A DNA stretch of 64,000 nucleotides from an uncultured Sphingomonadaceae bacterium (GCA_913060895.1 CAJXSN010000004.1:1-64000), one strand, 5' to 3'. Counted from the stretch's first letter, positions 15,672-27,110 are shown. Notes: a model not told the origin generated them from the sequence alone. A program made the numbers and translations.

Positions 15672-16567
15672 TCGACATTAAGAATGCGCCGAAGTCGCCG
15701 CCCTAAATCATTCTGGAGCCGTTCCAACCCCTCGCGCCCAGGATCGTAGACAACTGCTCTGCGGTGACGAAGATCGAATGGCAACGCTTCGATGTCCTGC
15801 GTGATCGGAATAACTGGCCGACCTAACGTATGTGCAATTCCGGCCTCATAAAAAACATTATTATTCTCTGTAGTGAAATCACAAATCACAACTCTTGAAC
15901 GATAAATGAGAGAAAATATGTCCTGTATTATCTCATCGTGATTCCAGACTTGCGCCGCATTTTTGCACTGCAATCGCATTTGCTCGCAAAGCGCTTGAAC
16001 AGCCGTATACATCCCATCAAATTCATCTTGGAACGGCATCATGACCGAAACCAAGTTGGTTTCGATGGGCTCGCTAGGAATGCGGAATGCCGTGGGGCTA
16101 ATCGGGATTGGTTCGGCGGCCGGCAGTTCGTCAAGGGCAGCTTGGTGCTCGATCTCAACTAATGGGACGAACCCTTCATCGGTCAGCAACGTGTTTAGAT
16201 CGACGTCCTTTACCGCCCAGTGTGTTCTATTGAGCTCCCAACCAACGATGTCCAGCGTACGACGCTTCTCTTCCAAAAAGCCATAAGGGATTGGATCAGC
16301 CGCTTCTGATAAATCGTAATGGACAAGAATTTCGCGGCCACGAATGCGGATATCGGTGATCCACCCAAGCCTAGCATCAAGCTCACGTCCGTTTTCGTAA
16401 GCAAACAAGGTTTCAAGCGATTTTAAGCGCTCAAGTTGATCCTCACGCAAATCGTTGAACCGACTGATTATTGCGTCATCAGTATACTCAAATAGCCGGT
16501 CTCGGGCGAATGAGTAAGGCTCACCATTCCAAGCTTCTTTATTTCCACTAACTAACAAGTTATACAT
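15668..16567 (-). CDS. Two-domain protein with a nucleoside deoxyribosyltransferase/TIR-like C-terminal domain
   Basis: A 299-residue soluble protein. Residues 170-299 have the pattern of the nucleoside 2-deoxyribosyltransferase-like/TIR-like superfamily: VSVMMPFQDEF, IFSLIYRSRVVICDFT, the NNNVFYEAGIAHTLGRPVI core with candidate catalytic Glu241, and PFDLRHRRAVVY. Such domains hydrolyse nucleosides or NAD+ in several bacterial immune effectors, though activity here is inference. Residues 1-137 are an unassigned domain (MYNLLVSGN...; NRTHWAVKDVDL at 113-124) that may sense or regulate. The gene is visibly AT-richer than its neighbours. It begins 13 bases after guaA on the same strand and ends against the zeta-toxin gene. 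Confidence 0.7.
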   Translation of the reverse strand: MYNLLVSGNKEAWNGEPYSFARDRLFEYTDDAIISRFNDLREDQLERLKSLETLFAYENGRELDARLGWITDIRIRGREILVHYDLSEAADPIPYGFLEEKRRTLDIVGWELNRTHWAVKDVDLNTLLTDEGFVPLVEIEHQAALDELPAAEPIPISPTAFRIPSEPIETNLVSVMMPFQDEFDGMYTAVQALCEQMRLQCKNAAQVWNHDEIIQDIFSLIYRSRVVICDFTTENNNVFYEAGIAHTLGRPVIPITQDIEALPFDLRHRRAVVYDPGREGLERLQNDLGRRLRRILNVD

Positions 16568-16580
16568 TCAGGATCCCAAT

Positions 16581-18155
16581 TCACTCCCACTCGATCGTGC
16601 CGGGTGGCTTGCTGGTGTAGTCATACACCACCCGGTTGATGCCCTGCACTTCATTGACGATCCGCGTGGCGCAACCGGTTAGGAAAGCAGCGTCGAAGGG
16701 GTAGACGTCGGCGGTCATCCCGTCGGTGCTGGTAACAGCACGCAGCCCGCAGACGCTATCATAGGTGCGGGCATCGCCCATCACGCCGACGGTCTTCACA
16801 GGCAGCAAGACGGCAAACGCCTGCCAGATCGCGTCGTACAGACCAGCGCGGCGGATTTCGTCGAGATAGATTGCATCGGCTTTCCGCAGAATATCGCAGC
16901 GTTCTTTCGTCACTTCGCCCGGAATGCGGATGGCCAGGCCGGGGCCGGGGAACGGATGGCGACCGACAAACATATCGGGCAGGCCAAGTTCGCGGCCAAG
17001 TTCGCGCACCTCGTCCTTGAACAGTTCGCGCAGCGGCTCGACGAGGCTCATATTCATGCGTTCGGGCAAGCCGCCGACATTGTGGTGGCTCTTGATCGTA
17101 ACGCTTGGCCCGCCGGTAAAGGATACGCTCTCGATCACATCGGGATAGAGCGTGCCCTGCGCCAGAAAATCCGCGCCGCCGACATTCCTGGCTTCGGCAT
17201 CGAATACATCGATGAAGGTTTTACCGATGAATTTCCGCTTGGCTTCTGGGTCGGTGACACCGGTCAGCCCTTCCATGAACATATCCTCTGCATCCACCGT
17301 CACCAGCGGGATGTTGTAATGGTCGCGGAACATGGTCTCCACTTGTTCACGCTCGTTCAGGCGCAGCAGGCCGTGATCGACGAAAACGCAGGTCAGCTGG
17401 TCGCCGATGGCCTCGTGGATCAGGATCGCTGCCACAGAGCTGTCGACCCCGCCGCTGAGACCGCAGATGACACGCTTGTCGCCCACCTGCTCCCGGATTT
17501 CGCGCACTTTCGTCTCGCGGTATGCGGCCATGGTCCAGTCGCCTGCCAGCCCGCAGACATGACGCACGAAATTGGCAATCAGCTTGCCGCCATCGGGGGT
17601 ATGAACGACCTCCGGGTGAAATTGCGTTCCGTAGAATTTACGGGCTTCGTCGGCGATCACGGCAAAGGGCGCGCCATCGGACGTGGCGACGATTTCAAAC
17701 CCTTCGGCAAAGCGCGTCACCTTGTCGCCGTGGCTCATCCAGACTTCATGGCGCTCACCCACATTCCACAAACCATCGAACAGCGCGCATTCTTTGGTGA
17801 CGGTCAGATAGGCACGGCCAAATTCTCCGCCCTCCCCGGTTTCATGGCCCGGCCGCACTTCGCCGCCCAGCTGGTGGGACATCACCTGTTGGCCGTAACA
17901 AATGCCCAGAATGGGAATGCCCGCCTCGAACAATATGTCGGGCGCGCGCGGGGAACCATCCTCCGGCACTCCGGCGGGTGATCCCGACAGGATAATCCCC
18001 GCTGGCTTCATCCGGTGAAACGCTTCTTCGGCCATCGTGAAGGGAGCGATTTCGGAATAAACGCCGGCTTCGCGCACCCGGCGGGCAATCAGTTGAGTTA
18101 CCTGACTGCCGAAATCGACAATCAGGATCGAGTCGGGGAGATGTTCTTGGTCCAT
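16581..18155 (-). CDS. guaA: GMP synthase (glutamine-hydrolysing)
   Basis: Converts XMP to GMP with glutamine and ATP, the last step of guanine nucleotide synthesis. The 524-residue protein has an N-terminal class I glutamine amidotransferase domain (GICYGQQ with the nucleophilic Cys, and FHPEV with the His) and an ATP pyrophosphatase domain (PP-loop [12 protein letters not shown]), then the dimerisation domain with FPGPGLAIR and the C-terminus KPPGTIEWE. Length and order are normal. The start ATG is at 18155. The downstream accessory gene begins 13 bases after its stop and may be read through. Confidence 0.97.
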   Translation of the reverse strand: MDQEHLPDSILIVDFGSQVTQLIARRVREAGVYSEIAPFTMAEEAFHRMKPAGIILSGSPAGVPEDGSPRAPDILFEAGIPILGICYGQQVMSHQLGGEVRPGHETGEGGEFGRAYLTVTKECALFDGLWNVGERHEVWMSHGDKVTRFAEGFEIVATSDGAPFAVIADEARKFYGTQFHPEVVHTPDGGKLIANFVRHVCGLAGDWTMAAYRETKVREIREQVGDKRVICGLSGGVDSSVAAILIHEAIGDQLTCVFVDHGLLRLNEREQVETMFRDHYNIPLVTVDAEDMFMEGLTGVTDPEAKRKFIGKTFIDVFDAEARNVGGADFLAQGTLYPDVIESVSFTGGPSVTIKSHHNVGGLPERMNMSLVEPLRELFKDEVRELGRELGLPDMFVGRHPFPGPGLAIRIPGEVTKERCDILRKADAIYLDEIRRAGLYDAIWQAFAVLLPVKTVGVMGDARTYDSVCGLRAVTSTDGMTADVYPFDAAFLTGCATRIVNEVQGINRVVYDYTSKPPGTIEWE

Positions 18156-18318
18156 AGTGCTTCGCGTTAAGTGCGGCCCTGCCCGGTGTCCAGCGCCCCG
18201 CCCGCGGCCAAATATGGCCGCCCGGCAAACATAAATCCCGCAGTTGCAAAAAAGTGCACAGTTCCTGCTGTTTTCTCACTTTCGCAAAGCGGCGCGACAT
18301 ATTATTTCACTCTCATAG

Positions 18319-18373
18319 CCGGGCGGTGAGTTGCCCCTCCCCCCTCCCTCCTAAGCGCTCCCGCCCGGTTTTT
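18319..18373 (+). terminator. Attenuator-like hairpin before a micro-ORF
   Basis: CCGGGCGG (18319-18326) pairs perfectly with CCGCCCGG (18361-18368), followed directly by TTTTT (18369-18373). The loop is 34 bases and pyrimidine-rich. It lies in the divergent gap upstream of guaA, with no plus-strand gene before it to terminate, and only a few bases before the Shine-Dalgarno sequence of the 27-codon ORF. That position fits an attenuator or a stabilising 5' structure. The rest of 18156-18318 shows nothing clear. Confidence 0.45.
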
Positions 18374-18391
18374 CTCAGAAGGAGCAGACCA

Positions 18392-18475
18392 ATGCGTAAT
18401 ACAGTATCGCACGTCTTCGCCTTCCTGCTTGCCACCACGGTAAGCGGCCTTTCGATTGCAGCCACCCTCGTCTGA
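18392..18475 (+). CDS. Putative membrane microprotein (27 aa)
   Basis: A 27-codon ORF (MRNTVSHVFA... to ...SIAATLV) with a strong ribosome binding site, AAGGAG, seven bases before the ATG. It has a short polar, positively charged start and a single hydrophobic stretch (about residues 8-27), giving either a one-segment membrane peptide or a signal-like leader. It sits between an attenuator-like hairpin and a 12-base inverted repeat. No function is known. The RBS and hydrophobic design are the evidence that it is translated. Confidence 0.5.
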   Translation: MRNTVSHVFAFLLATTVSGLSIAATLV

Positions 18476-18806
18476 TCTCAGACGGGCGTGCGCATCGCCC
18501 AATCGAAGCGAAGCGAAGATTTCGCGGCGCGTTTTCTATATTTTCTTGCCTCCCCGCAGACACAATGAAACGCGCCGCGACTTTCGCTGCCCGCCCTGCC
18601 TACAGACCGGTGGTTTTTCGGAGATTTCGGGAACCTAAATGCTGCCGCGCCATATTAGGCGCATAGCGAGATAACATTGCACCACAGGTTCTTCGGCCAA
18701 TACGGCCGAGGCCCGTGCGGCCCGCCGGTTCCCCCTCCCCCACTTTCCGGCGGGTTGCACGTTATCACTCGGCCCTGTTCACTCCAGGATCTTCACTCCA
18801 GGATCT
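18476..18806. other. Structured intergenic region with several inverted repeats
   Basis: No gene is visible. CGCGGCGCGTTT (18523-18534) pairs perfectly with AAACGCGCCGCG (18568-18579), a 12-base stem. TCGGCC/GGCCGA (18693-18698/18704-18709) and CCCGCCGG/CCGGCGGG (18721-18728/18747-18754) add two more hairpins. None is followed by a good T run on the plus strand. The region could hold a small RNA or the 3' structure of the micro-ORF transcript. Confidence 0.4.
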
Positions 18807-18819
18807 TCACTCCAGACTG
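18778..18819 (+). repeat. Tandem repeat of 14 bases at the 3' end of an acyl-CoA synthetase gene
   Basis: TTCACTCCAGGATC is repeated twice exactly (18778-18791, 18792-18805), then a third partial copy (TTCACTCCAGACTG, 18806-18819). The synthetase stop codon (18807-18809, minus strand) lies in the third copy, so the last Glu codon and stop have been duplicated beyond the gene. Confidence 0.85.
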
Positions 18820-20378
18820 TTTACTCGGTCGCGCAATTCGCTCTTCAGCAGTTTGCCGATATGGCTGCGGGGCATTTCATCGATAGCCTGCAATGCGGAT
18901 AGCCGCTGGGTCTTGCCGACATTGCCGTTTGCCTGCCCCATAATGTCGGCCACCTCGGCCTCGTCCACTCCGTCTGCAAGCCGCACGAAGCCCAGCGGCG
19001 TCTCGCCCCACTGCTTGCTGGGCACGCCGATCACGGCGGCTTCGGCTACGCGCGGATCTTTCTCCAGCTCTGCTTCCAGATCGCTGGGGAAGATGTTGAA
19101 GCCGCCGGAAATAATCATGTCCTTCGCACGGCCCACCAGCTCCACGAAACCGTCGGCATCCACCCGTCCGATATCGCCCATGCGCTGCCACGTTTCGCCG
19201 CTGTCGGGATCGGTCCAGTAACCTTCCTGCGTTTTGCCGGGCTGGTTCTTGTATCCGGTCATCATTGTCTGGCTGTGGCCGACCAGATTGCCCGGCTGGC
19301 CCGGGGCCACCTCGTTGTCGTTATCGTCCAGAACCTTCACCACGCTGCCCGGTGATGGGCGGCCCACCGTGTGCAGCTTGTCCAGAAATTCGTGCGCGGA
19401 GAGGAGGCAGACGACGCCGCCTTCGGTCATGGAATATATCTCGACCAGGCCGCCCGGCATCCGGTCCAGAACCTGCCGTTTCAATTCAGCGGAAAACGGC
19501 GCGCTGGTGCAGTATTTCAGTTTGAGAGCAGACAGATCGAATTCGTCGAAGCGCGGTTCGTCCATCAGGCGCTGATATTGTACCGGTACCAGCATGGTTA
19601 CGGCAACGTCGAAGCGCTGGGCCGTCTCCAGCCAGTCCACCGTCTTGAACTTGCCCATGATATTGACCGTTCCGCCCGCCAGCAAGACCGGCAGAAACCC
19701 CGCCATCGTGGTGTTGGAATAGAGCGGTGTGGACGCAAGGCTGACCGGGTCGACATCGGCTTCAAGGATAGACAGCCCGATCGGTGCGAACTGTGTCCAG
19801 CGCATGGAATGCGAATGGACGATCCCCTTGGGCGTGCCGGTGGTACCGCTGGAATAGATGATGTTGAACGGATCGCCCGGCTGCGGATCATGCGCCGGGG
19901 CCAGCGTTCCTTCTGGCGCCATCCAGCTTTCCAGTTCCTCGTCCAGAATGATGTGGGTCAGCTCAGGCAGAAAAGCCCCGGTGTCCGATGCAGCCAGCTC
20001 GGCGGTCTTCGCGCGGTCGACAAACAGGTGGCTAGCCCCGGAATCCGCTGCCATCCCTTCCAGCTGCGCGCGGCTGGCGCTGGTGGTCAGCGGTGCGGCA
20101 ACCCCGCCTGCGCGCACAGCGGCCAGGAAAACCAGAGCATAGGCGATGGACGACGTGCCAAGGATAGCGACCGATTGCCCTTCGGCCAGCCCTGTTTCCA
20201 CCAGCCGTGCGGCAATCCGCTCCACCTTTGCATGCATCTCGGCCCACGTAAGCTCACCCCCGCTATCCCTCAGCGCAATTTTCTCCGGCGTTTCACGGCT
20301 GCGCAAAGCCAGCGTTTTGCTGTAGGAACCAAAGGGGGCGGCGAGCGGCGCAGAGGCCGGGTTTTTCAGGTCGGTCAT
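18807..20378 (-). CDS. Class I adenylate-forming enzyme (acyl-CoA synthetase-like)
   Basis: A 523-residue ANL-superfamily enzyme that activates a carboxylate with ATP, probably to its CoA thioester. It has the phosphate-binding motif YSSGTTGTPKG, the adenine motif YSMTEGG, the hinge region (GDIGRVDADGFVELVGRAKD) and the C-terminal catalytic lysine motif (MPRSHIGKLLKSELRDR). There is no signal peptide. The substrate is not predictable. ATG at 20378 is preferred over a GTG at 20399. It stands alone, divergent from gyrB. Its 3' end carries a 14-base tandem repeat. Confidence 0.88.
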   Translation of the reverse strand: MTDLKNPASAPLAAPFGSYSKTLALRSRETPEKIALRDSGGELTWAEMHAKVERIAARLVETGLAEGQSVAILGTSSIAYALVFLAAVRAGGVAAPLTTSASRAQLEGMAADSGASHLFVDRAKTAELAASDTGAFLPELTHIILDEELESWMAPEGTLAPAHDPQPGDPFNIIYSSGTTGTPKGIVHSHSMRWTQFAPIGLSILEADVDPVSLASTPLYSNTTMAGFLPVLLAGGTVNIMGKFKTVDWLETAQRFDVAVTMLVPVQYQRLMDEPRFDEFDLSALKLKYCTSAPFSAELKRQVLDRMPGGLVEIYSMTEGGVVCLLSAHEFLDKLHTVGRPSPGSVVKVLDDNDNEVAPGQPGNLVGHSQTMMTGYKNQPGKTQEGYWTDPDSGETWQRMGDIGRVDADGFVELVGRAKDMIISGGFNIFPSDLEAELEKDPRVAEAAVIGVPSKQWGETPLGFVRLADGVDEAEVADIMGQANGNVGKTQRLSALQAIDEMPRSHIGKLLKSELRDRVNSLE

Positions 20379-20463
20379 GCGGCCAACCCTAATGCACACA
20401 CGCCGCTGGGCAAGCCGTCACTTCGACGAAAAATCGAGCCGCTATCGGTGCGGTGGAAAATAG

Positions 20464-23076
<2,613 letters not shown>

Positions 23077-23098
23077 TCGCCCCTCAGCCTAAATCGCA

Positions 23099-23488
23099 AT
23101 GATGGCATCGGCGGCCCTGCTGGTCGTCTGGTCGGGCGCAGGCTGGCTGGTTTTTGCAGGTTTGATCTGTGCGGTTTGCCCTGAACGTGCGCGCACCGGT
23201 CTGGCTGCAATGGGTTCCAACTGGACGGTCCAGCTGGGGGAACATATCCCGCGCGCCATTGTCGGGCTGGCCATGGTTTTGCGGGCGCCACTGTCCAAAT
23301 ATCCAGCGATGTTCGAGGGCGCGGGGTGGTTTATCCTCGCCACATCCGTCCTGATACTGATGGTTCCGATGCGCTGGCACAATTCCTATGCCGTGTGGTG
23401 GGCGCGGCGCATTCCGCTCTGGCTTTATCGCATTCTTTGCGCACCGACGCTGGCGATGGCCGCTCTGCTCGCCTATGTTGCATGGTGA
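23099..23488 (+). CDS. Hypothetical inner-membrane protein (129 aa)
   Basis: Not recognised. Three to four hydrophobic segments are visible: ALLVVWSGAGWLVFAGLI, the weaker IPRAIVGLAMVL, WFILATSVLILMVPM, and the C-terminal LAMAALLAYVAW. A WWARRIP segment separates the last two. Two adjacent ATG codons (23099, 23102) can start it. It begins 22 bases after gyrB and ends 36 bases before the M50 peptidase gene, so it may belong to either transcript. Confidence 0.65.
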   Translation: MMASAALLVVWSGAGWLVFAGLICAVCPERARTGLAAMGSNWTVQLGEHIPRAIVGLAMVLRAPLSKYPAMFEGAGWFILATSVLILMVPMRWHNSYAVWWARRIPLWLYRILCAPTLAMAALLAYVAW

Positions 23489-23524
23489 GGGCGCACGGCG
23501 GCGTCCGGGGCTATAAGGCAACCT

Positions 23525-24277
23525 ATGAAATCCGGCGCGCTCGCCCTGCATTCGCGGGAAGATCATATCAAGGCGCTGGCACTGGCCGGTGCGCTGCTGA
23601 TTGTCCTGCCGCTGCTGCCGCTCGGCAATTTCGTGCTGTACCCCTTCATGATCCTGTCCACCTGGTTCCATGAAATGGGCCACGGACTGGCTGCCATTCT
23701 GGTGGGGTACGATTTTGAAAGGCTGGTTCTTTATCCCGATGGATCGGGCGTGGCAGAATCCTACGGCCCGATGCAGCGTTCGCGGCTGGCGGATGCGCTG
23801 GTCAGCGCGGCTGGACCTATTGGCCCGGCGGTTATCGGATCACTTTTGATTCTGGCGTCTGCCAATTCCAGAACATGGCGGCCTGCGCTCTATACACTCG
23901 CCGCAGCGATTGCCCTTTCCACCCTGATCTGGGTGGACGGCATGACCGGATGGATCGTCCTGCCACTGATCGCACTCGCATTGGTGGGCATCGCCGCCAG
24001 AGCATCCGCGTGGGCAGAGCGATTCACTCTCCAGTTTCTCGGCCTGCAGGCCGCCCTGTCCATGTTTGCCCAGTGGGACTATCTGCTGGTCGAACAGGCG
24101 ACGATTGGCGGCCAGACCATGTGGTCGGACACCGGACAGATAGAGCAGGCCCTGTTCCTGCCGCATTGGTTTTGGGCTGTTGCCATTATCGCTCTGGCCG
24201 CCGTAATGATCGGGGCCAGCCTGAAATACGCCCTTTCCCCCCGCCGAACCGCCAATGAATGGAACCGTCTGCCATGA
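23525..24277 (+). CDS. M50-type membrane metallopeptidase family protein
   Basis: A 250-residue polytopic membrane protein. FHEMGHGLAAILVG within the second membrane segment is the HExxH zinc motif of the M50B-like peptidase group. The following AAGPIGPAVIG segment resembles the second conserved block of that family. Later there are about four more hydrophobic segments. Its role could be intramembrane proteolysis, or it may be an inactive member; the classical downstream metal-ligand Asp is not certain. Its stop overlaps the next ATG (ATGA), so it is coupled to the AI-2E-family gene. Confidence 0.75.
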   Translation: MKSGALALHSREDHIKALALAGALLIVLPLLPLGNFVLYPFMILSTWFHEMGHGLAAILVGYDFERLVLYPDGSGVAESYGPMQRSRLADALVSAAGPIGPAVIGSLLILASANSRTWRPALYTLAAAIALSTLIWVDGMTGWIVLPLIALALVGIAARASAWAERFTLQFLGLQAALSMFAQWDYLLVEQATIGGQTMWSDTGQIEQALFLPHWFWAVAIIALAAVMIGASLKYALSPRRTANEWNRLP

Positions 24278-25389
24278 TCCAGAAAGATCGCATTGCCGGT
24301 GTAGAGCATGGCGGCTTTCTGCTGCTGTTGCTGCTGGTCACCGCGACATTGGCGTGGGTGGTGTGGCCGTTTGCATCACCCCTGCTGTGGGCGACGCTGG
24401 CGGCGATCATATTCCGTCCGCTGTATGATCGGATACATCGGCAGATGCCGCATCACCCCAATCGCGCAGCGGGGGCGGCGCTGCTGGTCATTCTGTTTGC
24501 AGTGCTGCTGCCCGCCCTGTGGATCGCCAGCATCGTGGTTCGTCAGGCTGCGGATATCTATGCGGCTTTTAGAGACGGCGAAGTGGATCTGGCAGGCTGG
24601 TTGGAAAGCCTGCTGGACCTTTTGCCCCGCAGCATCCGTGCGCAGCTCGAAGCCAGTGGCTGGACAAATATAGGATTGGTGCAGGAACGGCTGCAGGACC
24701 TACTTACCGAAAGTAGCATTCTGATTGCACGGCAGGCGGTGGCCATCGGAGGGGGCGCGCTGTCCTGGGTACTGGCATTCGGTGTGGGGCTGTATGTCGT
24801 CTATTTCCTTTTGCGAGACGGCCCTTTCATCGGCCAGACCATCGTCCGCGCCCTGCCGCTGGAGCGGCCTGTCGCCGATCGTCTGGCAAACCGTTTCTTG
24901 TCTATCGTGCGGGCAACGATCAAAGGTTCGGTCGTGGTCGCTCTGGTCCAGGGCACATTGGGCGGTCTTACGTTCTGGATCGTCGGCATTCCTTCCGCCA
25001 TCTTATTCGCCGTGCTCATGGGGATCATCTCGTTGCTACCCGCGATAGGCACCGCCATAATCTGGGGGCCCGCTGCGATCTGGCTGCTGTCGACCGGCGC
25101 GGTGTGGGAAGGCATTGTCGTGCTGGTCTCCGGTCTCGCCGTGATCGGTCTGGCAGACAATATCCTGCGCCCCATTCTGGTGGGCCGCGATACGGGTATT
25201 CCCGACTGGATTGTTCTGGTTACGACACTGGGCGGGATTGCCAGCGTGGGCCTTTCCGGCATCGTGCTGGGGCCTCTGGTCGCCGGTCTGTTCCTCGCCG
25301 CGTGGCAGGTACTGGGCGAATACCGCGAGGAGTTGGCCGTGGGCGCCGTGGCCGCTGCCACTTCGGAGCATCAGCGCGGCGACATATGA
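24274..25389 (+). CDS. AI-2E family transporter (PerM/YhhT-like)
   Basis: A 371-residue polytopic inner-membrane protein of the AI-2E exporter family. It has two N-terminal membrane segments, a second pair, a soluble helical portion (AAFRDGEVDLAGWLESLLD), and the C-terminal block with ATIKGSVVVALVQGTLGGL, GIPSAILFAVLMGIISLLPAIG and LADNILRPILVGR, which are family hallmarks. Members move diverse small molecules or ions, and autoinducer-2 export should not be assumed. ATG at 24274 overlaps the upstream stop; an ATG at 24259 is less likely. Its own stop overlaps the next gene's ATG. Confidence 0.88.
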   Translation: MIQKDRIAGVEHGGFLLLLLLVTATLAWVVWPFASPLLWATLAAIIFRPLYDRIHRQMPHHPNRAAGAALLVILFAVLLPALWIASIVVRQAADIYAAFRDGEVDLAGWLESLLDLLPRSIRAQLEASGWTNIGLVQERLQDLLTESSILIARQAVAIGGGALSWVLAFGVGLYVVYFLLRDGPFIGQTIVRALPLERPVADRLANRFLSIVRATIKGSVVVALVQGTLGGLTFWIVGIPSAILFAVLMGIISLLPAIGTAIIWGPAAIWLLSTGAVWEGIVVLVSGLAVIGLADNILRPILVGRDTGIPDWIVLVTTLGGIASVGLSGIVLGPLVAGLFLAAWQVLGEYREELAVGAVAAATSEHQRGDI

Positions 25390-26582
25390 AATACGATGCC
25401 ATCATTCTTGGCGGCGGGGCTGCCGGCCTTTTCTGTGCGGCTCAAGCCGGGCAGCGCGGGCGGCGTGTCGCCGTGCTGGAGAAGGCTGATCGGATGGGGA
25501 AGAAAATCCTGATCTCCGGCGGGGGACGGTGCAATTTTACCAATATCGGCGCTGGTCCCCAGCATTATCTGTCGGCCAATCCGCACTTCGCGAAATCGGC
25601 CCTGCGCCGCTACACTGCGCGCGATTTTATCGCACTGGTCGACAGCTATGGCATCGCCCATCACGAGAAGACGCTGGGCCAGTTGTTCTGCGATGGCCCT
25701 GCCCTGCAGATCGTGGATTTGCTGCTGGAAGAATGCGCGAAGGCCGGGGCGCAGGGCGGCCATGTCGATGTGCTGACAGGGCAGGACGTGTCCGAGGTGG
25801 TGCAGGAAGATGGCCGGTTTGCCGTCATGGCCAACGGGCAGGCATTGCTGGCAGACAGTCTGGTGATCGCCACTGGCGGGCCGTCGATCCCCAAAATGGG
25901 CGCGAGCGATTTTGCCTATGAACTGGCGCGTCAGTTCGGCCTCAAAGTAATCGAGCCGCGCCCCGCACTGGTGCCCTTCACGCTGGGCGGCGAAGATGTG
26001 CTGTTCCGCGAATTGTCGGGCGTATCGGCGGAAGTTGTGGCGAAGGCAGGCGCAGGCAAGGGCGCCGTAAAGTTTCGCGAAGCAGCCTTGCTGACCCATC
26101 GCGGCCTGTCAGGTCCGGCGATCCTGCAGGTTTCCAGCTATTGGAAACATGGCGACCCGATTGCACTGGATTTCTACCCGGACGAAAAACCGGACTGGCT
26201 GCTGGAACGCAAACGCAGCGCATCGCAAACGGATATTGTTGCGGTTTTAAAAGAACATCTGTCGGAACGCCTGGCCCGGGTACTGGCAGAGCGGCTGGGG
26301 CTCCACGGCGTGCTTCAGGGCCAGTCCGACAAGGCTTTGCGGCAGGCTGGAGAGCGGCTGAAGGCGTGGGAATTCCGCCCCAACGGGACCGAGGGTTTCG
26401 CCAAGGCCGAAGTGACGGCAGGCGGCATCAGTACAGCCGGGCTTTCGTCCCGGACGATGGAGGCCCAATCGGTTCCGGGCCTGTACGCGATTGGCGAGGC
26501 GGTGGATGTCACCGGCTGGCTGGGCGGGTATAATTTCCAATGGGCCTGGGCCAGCGGATGGGCCGCAGGCCAAGCAATCTGA
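25386..26582 (+). CDS. NAD(P)/FAD-dependent oxidoreductase, HI0933/YhiN family
   Basis: A 398-residue flavoprotein of the HI0933-like (YhiN/BaiN) family. The N-terminal dinucleotide motif is IILGGGAAGLFCA, followed by the family-specific ADRMGKKILISGGGRCNFTN, then LVIATGGPSIPKMGASDFAYELARQFG, and the C-terminal AIGEAVDVTGWLGGYNFQWAWASGW. Physiological substrates are mostly unknown for this family. The ATG at 25386 overlaps the AI-2E stop (ATGA), making this the last gene of a coupled unit that ends at the hairpin 26591-26624. Confidence 0.9.
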   Translation: MKYDAIILGGGAAGLFCAAQAGQRGRRVAVLEKADRMGKKILISGGGRCNFTNIGAGPQHYLSANPHFAKSALRRYTARDFIALVDSYGIAHHEKTLGQLFCDGPALQIVDLLLEECAKAGAQGGHVDVLTGQDVSEVVQEDGRFAVMANGQALLADSLVIATGGPSIPKMGASDFAYELARQFGLKVIEPRPALVPFTLGGEDVLFRELSGVSAEVVAKAGAGKGAVKFREAALLTHRGLSGPAILQVSSYWKHGDPIALDFYPDEKPDWLLERKRSASQTDIVAVLKEHLSERLARVLAERLGLHGVLQGQSDKALRQAGERLKAWEFRPNGTEGFAKAEVTAGGISTAGLSSRTMEAQSVPGLYAIGEAVDVTGWLGGYNFQWAWASGWAAGQAI

Positions 26583-26590
26583 CTGGCACA

Positions 26591-26624
26591 AAAAGGGCCG
26601 CCGAAATTTTCCGGCAGCCCTTTC
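26591..26624. terminator. Bidirectional intrinsic terminator
   Basis: An A-rich/T-rich hairpin: AAAGGGC-GCCG pairs with CGGC-GCCCTTT around AAATTTTC-type loop bases with one mismatch. It lies nine bases after the flavoprotein stop and 25 before the end of the convergent lipoprotein gene, so it can serve both. Confidence 0.75.
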
Positions 26625-26648
26625 CCGTGTTTTGAATTTGCGCGCCGG

Positions 26649-27110
26649 TTACTGATCCGATGCAGTGTAGGTCGTCTCTGCAGCGCGCCCGCTATTGGGG
26701 TCGGCGTTCTCATCCGCCAGGCGGTACAGCGTCCCTTCGGCTATGGCGAAGACCATGTTTTCGCCGTTTTCACGGATCAGAATGCGGCTGTTGTCGGAAT
26801 ACCAGCTGTATGTGCCGCTGGTTTCGGTGCCGTCGGCTTTTACCATCGTGTAGTCGTCGTCGGGGCCGAGCGTGATAGAGGTTGTACCGCCAGCCGCATC
26901 GGTGTTGGTATAGGTCTGTTCGTAATCCACCGTGCCGCGCGCATCGACGGGAACTTCCGGTGCGTTCACGTCCACCTCTGGCACATCGACATCGACACCT
27001 TCGGTCAGACCGTCATCGACAATGCGTTCGTCTGTATCGGCGTTTCCGCCGCAAGCGGCCAGAGCGAGAGCGAGCGGTGCGGCAAGAGCCATGCGGGTGA
27101 CGTGTTTCAT
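26649..27110 (-). CDS. Predicted lipoprotein (153 aa)
   Basis: An exported lipoprotein of unknown function. The N-terminus MKHVTRMALAAPLALALAAC ends in the lipobox LAAC, followed by an acidic valine-rich linker (EGVDVDVPEVDVNAPEVPVD). The remaining domain is beta-rich (DYTMVKADGTETSGTYSWYS; ENGENMVFAIAEGTLYRL). AAAGG lies eight bases before the ATG at 27110, which decides this start over ATG 27116. It is convergent with the flavoprotein gene and shares its terminator. Confidence 0.75.
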   Translation of the reverse strand: MKHVTRMALAAPLALALAACGGNADTDERIVDDGLTEGVDVDVPEVDVNAPEVPVDARGTVDYEQTYTNTDAAGGTTSITLGPDDDYTMVKADGTETSGTYSWYSDNSRILIRENGENMVFAIAEGTLYRLADENADPNSGRAAETTYTASDQ

